From positions 238,772,027 through 238,836,026 of the forward strand of contig NC_071355.1 in NCBI RefSeq assembly GCF_943734655.1: a DNA stretch of 64,000 bases, read 5' to 3'. Positions 30,701 to 41,329 of this stretch are shown piece after piece. This DNA comes from Sabethes cyaneus (Eukaryota; Arthropoda; Insecta; Diptera; Culicidae). The notes under the pieces are model-generated. The model was not told the DNA's origin. It saw only the letters and a program-made list of their open reading frames with translations, and did no database searches. The translations under genes and the position numbers were made by a program. Within the stretch, counting starts at the first letter, position 1. Every line of letters starts with the position of its first letter.

Positions 30701-33700
30701 AAAACAAAAATAGCGAACGTTTACTAGATCCATCACACTGACGGTGATGATGATGATGATTGGATCATTGTGTTGGTATGCCTGACGGGCACAACTACCA
30801 GCCTGCTTTGCTATCCCAACTACTTCGAATCCAAATGGGTGTGAGTGCAGCTGCGATGGGAACTTACACGAAAGAGAGCACGGCATTGGGAAAAACCCAA
30901 ACCCAAGTCCGACCTCGCGTGTAAGCGTTCGAGTTTTTACGGCTAACAGTGAGAAACTGTATAGCAAGAGGAGGAAACCAACCAACCAACCACACAAACA
31001 AAACATTCAAACAAGCATCCACCAACTTTCCTCGCGCACAGTTGGTTTCGTAAAAACGAATTTAAATCGATGCCATCGGCCGGCATGCACAGCATGACCG
31101 TATCTGACAGCGGGGGGACACCAACGAACGCGGGGGTTACGCAAGGCCAAAAGAGCAGATGCCTCTGGGAAAGTCCCAGCAAGAAACAGCAGCGGACCGA
31201 CCGACCTGACCTTCTTTCCACCAACACGCTTTGCTTGCTGCACGCAAAGGAGCGAAGCTATTTTAAGCAAATCAGCGGGGAAAGCCCGAAAAAAGCCACC
31301 CAAGAGAAAGTCACACGAAGGCTTCCGCCTTTCGTTGTCGTCGCCGCCGTGCGGTTTAAGCGAAACCCACGGCGACTACATATCGAGGTGGGTTTGGATT
31401 TTTCCCATCGCAACAATACCGCAGGTTTTACCCGCTTTGCCATTAATGATTCACATGACTTTACTTTTGTGGACAAAGTCAGTTAGGGTGGCTAATTTTC
31501 GGTCAAAACTTTCCGACAGTAAAATTCATCACCAGAAAATTGTTCGAAAAGCGGTGTGACTATCGGTGGTCTGCTCCATTTCCGCGCAGCGCCACACTGG
31601 CCGGAGAAGAACGCCGCAGAAAAAAAAAACAAACACGCAAACATTCACGCGCACATCGGAATCGGTCTAAAATTAGCGAGTCGGAAAAACCTAATTTTAG
31701 AGTATAGATATTTTCTCGCAGCCTCAGCGGCAAAAATTCCACCGTCGAGTTATTTTCCTTGCCCCGCTATACTAAAATTACTGTGCACACTGTGGTGCCG
31801 GCGGCCGCCGAATAGTAGCGGTGGCGGCCGAAGTCAGCAGAACCGGCCGAGAGGTTGGCACAAAAATCCGCCGTCATTAATTTTTTAGACGCAGCGGCGA
31901 AAACGGGATAGCAATTTGGGTTTTTCTTCCTCGCATCGCTCTCGCCGCGCGCGGCGGCGGCGGGAAGAACAATTTTCTATTTTTACATCGGGCCAAACAG
32001 CCAAAGCAGCAGCGTTCGCGTTCGTTCGGTCGCCGTTTTTACCATAAAAAGTCCTGTTTCCATTCATTTATTTCGTTTGTTGACCCGACCGGGCGGCGGC
32101 CGGGTTTGAACAAGCTGGCTAGTGGGGGCGGTGATGGTTGGGAAATATGAGATCACTACCCACCGTCCGCCGCGTATTCATGCCATTTGATTATGTTTTT
32201 CCCCAGCTGCTCTATCCCTGGCTCGGTGAGGCGGTCGCGATTGATCACTGCTGTTGGCGTCCGATGTGTGGATTGAACGAGAGACAAAGCTAGCCCGAGT
32301 GAGGGGCATATGCGATGCAACAAACAGTAACAGGATGAAGCCGGGTAATTCCAGATGGTCTATTAGAATTGAATGAAGGCGGACAGAGTCTCAGGTCTCC
32401 CTAGACTAACAAAGACTGAGTCTAGAGTTTCGAACGCGGGGTACGCAGTGCTTAGAAAAATTTCTGATCGATTGATGCAAATATCTCCAAAATCCGTTGA
32501 AAAACTTACCGTTGTGGTTCCACTGTTCGAGATCCTGTGGAATTTTGACCGACGCTGGCAGGGCCGGATTACTTTGCTGCAGCTCGAGTGGACTGAGTGG
32601 CGTCAGCAGTTCCCGGGCGCAGTCGGTGTGGCTGTTTAGGCACGCCAAATGAAGGGCCGTGTTGCCTTCTACATCGCGGACGCCCAGCTCGGCACCGGCC
32701 AGAACCAGCCGTCGTACGATCCGTGGTTGTGCCGTCAGCACGGACAGGTGCAGTGGCGTTTGACCGAAGTCATTCTGAAGGTCGAGCCAGGGTCGTGGGG
32801 CGATGCGTATCAGCTTGCAGGCGACTTCGGTGGCCTTATGGATGACGGCCAGGTGGAGGTACCTGTGGGTGAACAGAAAACATCAATCATTAACATTGTG
32901 AGTTTTGTGAAGAGATTCTAGAAGGATTATTACATAGCACTTGAGAAAAACAGGGGGTTTGTTTTGCTTGTTTCTAGTGTCTGCTGGATGGGGTGACAAC
33001 AGCAAATAAATGGTGGATTTTACGCGTGCTTGCGAGACAGAGATAAAGGTGAAGCGTCCGAGGGGCGCTAACAAGCTCGCGAGAAGTGCTGAACAAACTT
33101 GTTTCGAAAGCCAGGGTGAGATAATAGTGGTTGCCGGCTACCGGGTGGGTGGAAATCCGGAAGAAACTGGCGGTAATGTCTATCACTGCGTCGTCGTTTG
33201 TGGTTTGCTGCAGTAAACATCTGCCCAAGGTTTCTCGCGCCCGCTGGCATCATCGAAGTCTAGAATGATTCAAATCACTAGTCGTAATCACCACGACTGG
33301 GCTGTCACCTGGCATCTCCGATGAGTGATGCTATTTTCCAGCGAAATAACAGTACGGCTCGTAAAGTTCTCGGGGTTTCTCTTCCCGTTCATTGATGGGT
33401 ATTATGAAGGCTGATTCCTTATGAGGTGACTTCTTCAAAGGGATTAGTCAGAGCAAACGTCATTTCGAGCTTTGATTACGATCTTCAAGTGTTTTTCTGA
33501 TCTGATCTGATTTTGATTAACAATGAATATAAAAGCAAAGTTTGCTCGAAACATTCACTTTTGAACTCTAAAAACTTTTAAAAGTTATTTCGTTAAGAAA
33601 ATTTGACGTTTGTTGAATGATTTTTGCTCTTCCCTCGCCTGCTTTGGTTACAATCGTTCAGTCGATTTCTAGGTTAGATTAATTATTATTAGACGGGTTA

Positions 33701-35164
33701 GCCGTTAGCGAATGTTGACCGTTGTTGAAAAATTAAAATTTAAAAATAAATGGGAATACATTGTCTTCGAAAATTTATACAGCTGGAAAACTCTTCAATC
33801 AGGTTTATTTCAAACAATTGAAAACAAAACCCAGCAAAAAGATAACCTTCCAAAGTGGTATTTTCCCAAGTTCCTCACCACCCAACACAAATCATTCAAT
33901 TAACAATTTCCCAAGTTCCCGAAAGCATCTGCTCTCGCGGGCACAGGCGAGCAGACAGACATCTTAATTGGGAACGAGGCTGCACATTTTTCGGACGCAC
34001 AATCTTGCGCCAAAACGATTCGGAACAATTTTCCAATCTTTCCCAATCAACGTCGGTAATTGAATTCATTTTCGATTGCTGGCTCGGCACCGTAGATGAC
34101 GGGATCCTTCACTCGACGAACGGCGCAGCACGTCACCGACGTCGTCGTCGTCGTCGTCGGACGTCACAACAGCAGTGCACAGCCGGAATGAAAATAAAGA
34201 AATAAATTAATCATGCAGCCTCAAATTTCCCCCCTTCGAATGACCGCGCGAACTCTGCCGGAATTCCTCCGGACAAAGGCGGTTGGTGCCACCGCAGAGC
34301 CACTTTCGGTAATTGAAACTGGAGATGACTTTGAACTGCGACGGCCACACCGTCATTGTGCGCGGTCCGTGATCTGTGGGGAATTATTTAACACAATCAT
34401 CGACTTCGACGGCTCAGCAACGGCAGCGCAATAAACATGGGAATCCCGTCGAGGCTATCGTCGGAGCCCCATCGATTGTCCGTCCGTCCGTTCGATGTGC
34501 AGAAAAAGGTAAATAGGGGAATATTTGGAGTTTTTTTTGTGGTGTTTTAGATTGCCGCAAATTAACAGACCCGCAGCAGGCAGGCGAGTGCGGCTAAGTG
34601 CCTCTGCTTCGGCTGGGAATATTCCCATCCGAACTCGGACAATAAGGCGGCAATCGAAATACATAGCAAGCACGCGCGTGTGTGTGATGTTGATAAGAGG
34701 GAATTACATTGGGAAACAAAATACGAAAAAAAACAGTCTACTTACGTATCTCCTTCGTCGTTCTGATGAAAATATTTTTCCCAAGTCGGTCTCTTCCGGC
34801 TCATCTGCATCTTCTGCAGACTTTTGCAGAGATCGTTCATGTTGTCCACCTTCATCGATTCGCTGGAGCGGAGCTGTTGGCTCGAATCGAGATCTACGCC
34901 GGAATCAAAGGTTTGCGAATCCTCTTCCTGCTGCTGCTGCTGTTGTGCCGTTTTCTGATTGCTGGCCGTCTCGAACAACGGTTCCAGTGGGGTTTCGTGC
35001 GATACGCTCGAGAAGTTGTCCGAGCTCAGATTCTGTCCCGAGTGAAACCCGCAATCGTCGGCACTGTCCGTGGCTAGTTTGTCCGAATCCTGCTTCTGGC
35101 CTTCTGGAAGGGAAAGGTAAGTAAAACCTCCGGCTCCTGCTGTGCCTCCCTTTGCCGAATGCAT
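27767..35164 (-). CDS. cactus: Cactus, IkB-family ankyrin protein
   Basis: Minus-strand exons are 35164-34746, 32862-32510, 28416-28328, 28238-27987 and 27769-27767. All have GT/AG junctions with matching phases, giving 371 aa. The protein binds Rel/Dorsal factors in the cytoplasm and releases them on Toll signalling. The N-terminal ~138 residues are acidic and Ser-rich, with DCGFHSG (37-43), a Gln run and DSGVDLDSS (87-95). Six ankyrin repeats follow, from LHLAVIHKATEV through GQTPLHLSV, GNTALHLACL, KRCVHIAAE, GLTPLHIAVE and GLTAYQLAAM. The C-terminal acidic PEST-like tail is SPPESDYEYDDSEEDEN. The last exon starts directly with TAA after a long polypyrimidine tract; without that splice the protein would gain 27 residues. 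A splice-acceptor-like CCTTTCCCTTCCAG lies inside the first exon, so an upstream start exon is possible. Confidence 0.9.
28529..28538 (+). promoter_or_regulatory. kB-like site 1
   Basis: GGGGATTTTT fits the insect consensus GGGRAYYYYY exactly. Confidence 0.35.
28635..28644 (-). promoter_or_regulatory. kB-like site 2
   Basis: GGGGATTCCA on the minus strand; nine of ten positions match the Relish/NF-kB type GGGGATTCCC. Confidence 0.3.
29184..29193 (-). promoter_or_regulatory. kB-like site 3
   Basis: GGGAATTCCA on the minus strand; nine of ten positions match GGGAATTCCC. Confidence 0.3.
30284..30294 (+). promoter_or_regulatory. kB-like site 4 (Dorsal type)
   Basis: GGGAAAACCCC contains the GGGAAAACCC form known from Dorsal targets. 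Confidence 0.4.
30888..30898. promoter_or_regulatory. kB-like site 5 (Dorsal type)
   Basis: GGGAAAAACCC is an 11-bp Dorsal-type site with GGG and CCC half-sites separated by five A. Confidence 0.4.
31167..31177. promoter_or_regulatory. kB-like site 6
   Basis: GGGAAAGTCCC has both half-sites intact. Confidence 0.35.
31396..31406 (-). promoter_or_regulatory. kB-like site 7
   Basis: GGGAAAAATCC on the minus strand. Confidence 0.35.
32863..34745 (-). other. Cactus intron 1 (1.9 kb)
   Basis: No exon or transposon was recognised. A (GTC)6 microsatellite lies at 34141-34159. Confidence 0.6.
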
Positions 35165-38100
35165 CTTTTTTCTGTTTTGTTCCAAGGATTTGATTTCTTC
35201 GCTGCCTTTTAAAGCACTTATCTAATTTCTAAACAGCTGAACAGTGACTCTCTTCCTCTGGCGAGTTTTTTTTTCTACGTTCCTGCTCGGATCAGCCCTC
35301 GCAAACACACAAACACGTTCACTTTCTGCTGCAGAATGAAATCTTGCAGTCCGGAGAATGTCGTGATGTCTAATCAGGTATTCAATCGACGAACAAACAC
35401 AAGATGGCGATCGCTTTCAAACCGATAGTTTTCCACGCGAATCTAGTTTTCCACATATTCTCCGATGATGCGATTGAATTGGCATACGCGGATTACCGTT
35501 TTCGGAGGACAAAAAGTCTAAAGAATTCCACAGCAGTACCGCGAACAGCGCGAGACATTTAATATTACGTGCTGATGGACGTCGACGGGCAAGCACTTTT
35601 GGCAAGAAACGAGAAAAAAAAAGCTACTGCTGCTGTTGCTGGTGGTGACACAATCGCACAGCAAGCAATATGATGACAGCAGCACGCACACACACAGCGA
35701 AACGAACGAGTTTTGAATGAAAGCTTCGGTACACGGGCCTTCGCCTACTGCGAACCAAAAACACTACACTTTTCAATTCAAGTCCAACGCGCTTCGCAGT
35801 CCAAATCGAACTAAACTGTTGCTCGAATCGAACGGCAGAAGTAAAGCGATTTCGCTGCATCGGTGTAGGTGCGGTTTTTCTACCCTCTCTCTCCGGCTGC
35901 CTGCCTGCTTGCTTGCCACTACGTGTACGCTACTCTACTCTATCTACTACATGACCTGTTACATTGGAGCAGGTGCGTCTGTGTTGGACGGGAAAAACAG
36001 AACCAAATGCGGGCTTTGCTTTTCTTACGTTTCTGCACTCTGTTACGTATTGATTTGGAAATAAATAAAAGTACCAAATTTTCGTGAGCGCGGAAATTTA
36101 TGCCGGATTAATTTTAGTCACGCCGTAGGGTGATATCGAAAAGTTTCAGCCCCTTTTGCTGTAATTTTTTAAATAAATAATTGGAAGTTTTAAATTCATT
36201 TCTTCAACGTGATGGTTTTTCTTTGTACGTAAATTAAAAAAGCACTTTTGCTAACCACGTGGAACTAAGCGATCAGGTAAAAAAACTGAACAATATCAAC
36301 GCAGGCGTGGCTGGTGGTGCCTGGGCACTAATCTTTCAAATTAAGTTTAGACAGTTATAAAACAGACTGTTTGCTAATAAAAGTGTTTCTTCTATAATGG
36401 GATGACTGGTAAAAAGAACACTAGAAACGCCTTGTTTTTCAGACCCATTTCCGAGCTAGAAAGCAGGTGCCCCTAAGACATCTGGTTACGTCTACCAAAG
36501 TAGAGTTTGTGTATTTGGATTTTTTCAACACAGCCTTTTGCTTAATGTAAGTAGTTTGATCTAGCTTAGTTTTAAAAAAGAATGTATTGGCGTTATGCCA
36601 TCAAACTTTTTTGCGGTGAAAGTTTCGCCGTGAACCCATAGCTTTTCTCGGTGAGAAAGGAAAGATCTTCTGGCGGGAAGGAATACGAAATATAAAATAA
36701 ATCTTCAGGGGTTTTCCGTATACACAAATGTGCAAATGTAAACAAACCGAGTGAGGACTATTTTATGTAGGTTAGCAACTAAACTATCCCTGTCACTCTA
36801 TTTGAAAAAGTATCAGCAAAATCGCATTTTGGATTAAACAGCCAAAATGTTGAAAAATTAAAACGATAAAATTATAAAAATTGTCTGTTGTTTAATTAAC
36901 TTCATCTGACAAGAAGAGAAACACTAAATTTTATTTCAATAGGCAAGCGAAATCAAAAAACGAAGAGCAAAGCAAAACCAAGAACCTTAGCCTTGTTATA
37001 AGCCTGTTGCCGAGCAAAGTGCGACACACTTAAGAAAAACAAAACAATAAATATAGAGCGATTGTGAACTAAATCAATAGAAAACGCATAATCTTGAATG
37101 ATCCGCATTATGCATGAGCCCGTCGCAGGAACGGCCTACTGGGGAGATAGCTCGTGCGCACTAACACACATTCACACCGTTCATTCACAAGACCAGCGCA
37201 GCGGCGCTGTTTGTGGCTGTTCAACAACCAGCAGCGTTGCCACGAATGCGGATGATTTTGGGATTGTACAAATTTGCGATAAATTTGTTTCAAAAATTGA
37301 TTGATTGACCACTGACAGTCCAATTTTCGTATTAAAAAAGAATTAAAAAATAAAAAAAATTCAATGTTTTAAGGTAGTTTACAAATATTACAAAAGAAAA
37401 CCGTGCGTTTCATCCACCTTTTTGTGTCTGAAATAGCGAAGTCAATGAAGTGAGAAAGGTGCAGTAACGATTGTTTGTCCGTTTGCGCTTTTCTGAGGCA
37501 TTTCAATACTGGTAAAAGCGTAATATCAATGCTTTATATTGTAAGTAAGTTTGATTTCGTGTTAATCTTATTTTGGTTTGCCATCATTTGGATATATAGA
37601 GCTAACCAATAAGCTTTATCAATGCAAATCACATGTAAGTCAACACTCATTTTAGGGTGGATTTTTAACGTTTAATCCCATAATCGGTTTAAATGTTAAA
37701 CATATTGTGCATTTATAAAATAATTTTTCTATTTGGAAATCAAAAAGTCCAATGGGATCATCACTTTTAACAGTAGAGGAGTGGAAAATCCTATAAGAAA
37801 CTTATAAGTTGGGTATTATTTGAGTTCAAATCAGAATATTATCGATCTAATTGCAAAACTTATTAGAACACCAACTTATTGGAACAAATAACTATTATTA
37901 ATTAATGCGTCCTGTATTAAGTTTCATTTGAGAAACGATAGAAAAACAGTTTTCAATGGAGTGCTGAACACTCGTTTCTATTCTTACAAAACTCATAAAA
38001 TCATAAAATTGGTTCGTCTGTAAAAAAGTTTCGATTTTCATTGTAAGGTTATTAAGCTTTCACGTTAATTTAATGGAAATTCATATTTTATTAATCACTT

Positions 38101-39460
38101 TGGAAAAAGTTTTGCTCTTAACAATCAGATTGTTGTTCTGCGTACAAATAGAAATTGTGATTTTTTTTGTTTATTCGTGAATTCTACTAAGACACCCACA
38201 AATAATTTACTATTATTCTATAAATTTTATCTTCGAAATTTTTCTTCTATGTAATCGTTTAACTTGAACTTAGCTGGTAATGACTTGATAGTGAACCACA
38301 ATTTAAAATTGTGTTAAATTGTGTCCGGAATTTTTGCGATTACCTATAACATTAAACATTTCCAATCGCGGTTTGAATCTAATTTTACACTCTTTGTACA
38401 AGAAATTTCAACACCTAAGAAGTCAAATCCTTGGAACACGCACAGATATGTAATCAGCTATCAGTCCTGTAAAAACTCACCCTGGCATCAAAAACAATCG
38501 ACGATGTAATCCAAATTGAATGCTTCGCCAAAAAAAACACGCAATCACTTCTTCGCAAAACCCAAAAACGATTCAAACACTTAACTTCTTATGACACTTT
38601 TCTTACGTCTCCACTCTTCACCTCACTTATTTTCCTAATACGAATACCCAAGGATTTAACAATGTCCTGTGTGCTATCACAGCAGAGCAAAAACTTCGAA
38701 TGACACTTCGACGCACCCTACGCCCGAAGGAAACCTCTGCGGGGCAGAAAATGGGAAAACACGGCCAGACTTTTTGGGCTTTTCACATCCTTCCGATTCG
38801 AGCGAGCACCGAACAAAAGGAGGAAAAGGAAAGTCCAGAATGATCGCAGCTGTCCTTTGCCTACGCAGTACACACCATATGGTGTGCGGAAGGATTCAGG
38901 AAAACACGCGCCTCCTCTTTACTGGCTATATTTGTAGGTGGAAATGGTAAAACTTAACTTTTCTTTTTAGAACAAATCACACAAACTAAAAACTAAAGGT
39001 GATTATCACACCATAGTTTTGGAGGTACTGCGTGGATCAATCTATCGATTATTTCTATTTTTCTAACCACTGTGAATCTAAGAAATAAGATTTTAAGAAG
39101 TTTTAATCAAGTTTAAGGTTGATTTAAAACGATATCGATAGGCTAAGGAACGGTTTAACCAGGGGTGGTTTATTATAATCATTTGAAAATGAAAATGCCT
39201 AAAATGCAGTAGGTATTTTGTTCATATTTTCAGAACCTTTTGATAAGAACATCATCTTGAATCACTTAACCGGAGATTTACTGTGTTTTCGGGAAGAAAT
39301 ATGATGAATTAAAAATTGTTGTCAAAAAACTTGCATTTTTTCCACTACTAAAGAGAATTGCTACCTCGCTACTTTGAGCAGTGATTACATCATTTCTCAA
39401 AGTCAGGCACTCAATTTTCACATACCATATAGCAGTGAGCGCTTGCCGGTCATTTGAAAT
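35165..39460. other. Upstream region of cactus and gene-free DNA
   Basis: The first ~900 bp (to about 36060) probably hold the cactus 5' UTR and promoter. The exact start was not determined; a weak GGGAAAAACA match lies at 35990. From 36.1 to 39.4 kb the DNA is AT-rich, with no supported gene. A perfect 16-bp palindrome (CACACCATATGGTGTG) lies at 38871-38886. Confidence 0.45.
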
Positions 39461-39469
39461 TACAGGAAT

Positions 39470-39682
39470 CCCCCGAATAAGGCGATGGGTGGTACTCTAC
39501 GCCCAGCGCGATATCTCAGCTGTTCATTACTGGTACAGCTTTACTGGCTGTAAAGTTGATGTTTGGTAGTTGACTAGGTATTAGCACATACTAACAATGT
39601 ACCAAAAATCAGCTTTATTGGTTAATGGGCAACTAAGAAATCGCCGTGGGCGTACAGCACCACCCACTGCCTTATTCGGGGG
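39470..39682. mobile_element. MITE with ~45-bp terminal inverted repeats (213 bp)
   Basis: The ends are CCCCCGAATAAGGC and GCCTTATTCGGGGG. The inverted repeat continues through GTGGGTGGT and TACGCCCA-type sequence with few mismatches. There is no coding capacity and the target duplication is not clear. Confidence 0.75.
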
Positions 39683-40016
39683 ACTGTTGTATAGATGTAT
39701 AGTCTGTAGCTTATAACAGTGATAATTTGGGACAAGCTTGAAACACATCAGTAAAACGCAGAACTGCTTAAGAAAGCAACTTGGTGATTAAAATGCGTTC
39801 GTGCTGATTACAATTAGTTCCAACGCCTCAATTTTTAATGTAAGGAGTCAGACATTTTGGCTTAATAATAGTGAATTTTAGTGATAACAGCTTGAAGAAC
39901 TAAAGTGAACAAGAAGATTGCATGCTAATACCCCCCACTTATAGTCAACCCATCGCTTATAAGGTAAAACAACCAGCGATCCGTTTAAACAGCTTAAAAT
40001 AGGTTCTTTACCTATC

Positions 40017-40482
40017 AAGCTTTCCACGAGCGATAATGGCGGCAGATGGGTACAACTTTCTGAAGGGCACAGTTCAGTTTTAACATTCAATGCAGCAGCA
40101 GTTACTGCGGTTACTATGGGAGCCACTACGGTTGTTTGCCGGTTGAGTGAAAAAATGTAAACATTGTTTAGTTTTCGCAAACCAGCCGAAAAGGGTTTTA
40201 GTTACACGGAAGCGCAGTTTTATATTATATTTATATTGACCCAATTCAAAGATTATTTCATGACAGCTAAGAAAGCACAAAAATTCGCTTCTCTTCAAGT
40301 AATTTCCTTTTCGGTTGGTCTGCGAAAACTAAACAATGTTTACAGTTTTTCACTCAACCAGCAAACAACCGTAGTGGCTTCCATAAAAACGACAGTGACT
40401 GCTCCTGCATTGAATGTCAAAACCGAACTGTGCTCTTCAGAAAGTTGTACCCATCAGCCGCCTTTATCGCTCGTGCAAAGCT
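40017..40482. repeat. Large inverted repeat, ~175-bp arms
   Basis: Arms 40017-40194 and 40309-40482 are complementary with modest divergence and are separated by ~115 bp. Landmarks are GGTTGTTTGCCGGTTGAGTG on the left and CACTCAACCAGCAAACAACC on the right. Because both arms encode the same peptide in opposite directions, apparent protein similarity here only reflects the palindrome. It is probably a fold-back transposon. Confidence 0.75.
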
Positions 40483-40565
40483 GGATTTGATAGTTAGAAG
40501 TGATAAAGCATCAGAGTTGTTACTTCACTTTGCTTTATTTTAGAAGATTTAAATTATTAACTCGA

Positions 40566-40868
40566 CCCAGGTAACCATCAATAAGCAGTAGTATAAGCAG
40601 TAAATCAATCGTTTATTAGCATCCCTGGCGTTTTATACAGCAGGTTGCTGTTTATTATCCTTTTGACTGCAAAATTGTTGTAAATCGGCATCCACAATTC
40701 TATTTAAATACTTCTTGTCGATAACTAGCTGCAAATAAGCATTGTCAGCACTATAAGAGGGCTAGCAGTAAAGTAGCCGCATATTTTGCCAAAATAGCAT
40801 TTAAGGCATCTTAAATGCTTATTGGCTTGCATTTAAATTGCATTGGAAATGCTTATTGGTTACCTGGG
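40566..40868. mobile_element. MITE with CCCAGGTAACC ends (303 bp)
   Basis: The left end CCCAGGTAACCATCAATAAG matches inverted AATGCTTATTGGTTACCTGGG at the right end (with one small indel). The interior is AT-rich and non-coding with repeated AATGCTTATT/AATAAGCA words. Confidence 0.75.
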
Positions 40869-41329
40869 TACTTTAGTAAAAGTTTGTTTACTAACCTTCA
40901 ATTTATAGAAATCTTCTTAATAGGAATCTTTCTTCTTAACCTTCATTTTATAACAATTCTTTATTAAATCTGCAAAATAAGACATTTTATTTGATTTTAA
41001 TTAGGGCAACGGCATTAGTAATCGCCACTTCTATCGACAAAAAACAAAAAAAAACCGTAATTCATTGCTATAGAGTTCTAAATCGTTGAATAGTGTTTAG
41101 CCTACAATAAACAGTAACATTTATGCTGTGTTTCAGTATAAACATTAAGACTAAATATTTGAAAATTTCGTTGTGAACATAAAATATATGATGCATGTTG
41201 AGGCACAAGTTTTCGATCCTCAAGATCCAGTTTTCGTCACCCACAGAAGCATCAATTGCATCTTGTTCTAGTCTGAACATTCAATTATGTTTATGTTTAA
41301 GTTGAATACGGAAAAAAGAATGGAAATTC

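Larger units (their letters stand above)
28417..32509 (-). other. Cactus intron 2 (4.1 kb), regulatory candidate
   Basis: It has no supported exon. It is unusually rich in kB-like sites (listed separately) and has GC-rich stretches at 31750-32110. ORFs here, such as 31070-31486, are not supported as genes. Confidence 0.6.

Noticed and set aside
31070..31486. 138-codon ORF inside cactus intron 2
   Set aside because: No domain, lies in the kB-site cluster, and overlapping ORFs occur on the other strand in this GC-richer DNA.
31750..32110. GC-rich stretch in cactus intron 2 as an alternative first exon
   Set aside because: No ATG frame that splices in phase onto exon 3 was found and no TATA or initiator was convincing; it remains only a possible internal promoter.
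34525..35124. 199-codon ORF on the plus strand over cactus exon 1
   Set aside because: It is antisense to the well-supported cactus exon, is low in recognisable motifs and has no splice or promoter support. The GGTAAGT at 35116 on this strand mirrors the pyrimidine run of the other strand.
39878..40490. Two similar ~100-codon peptides on opposite strands, suggestive of a duplicated gene
   Set aside because: The similarity is explained by the long DNA palindrome; no start context or domain supports coding.
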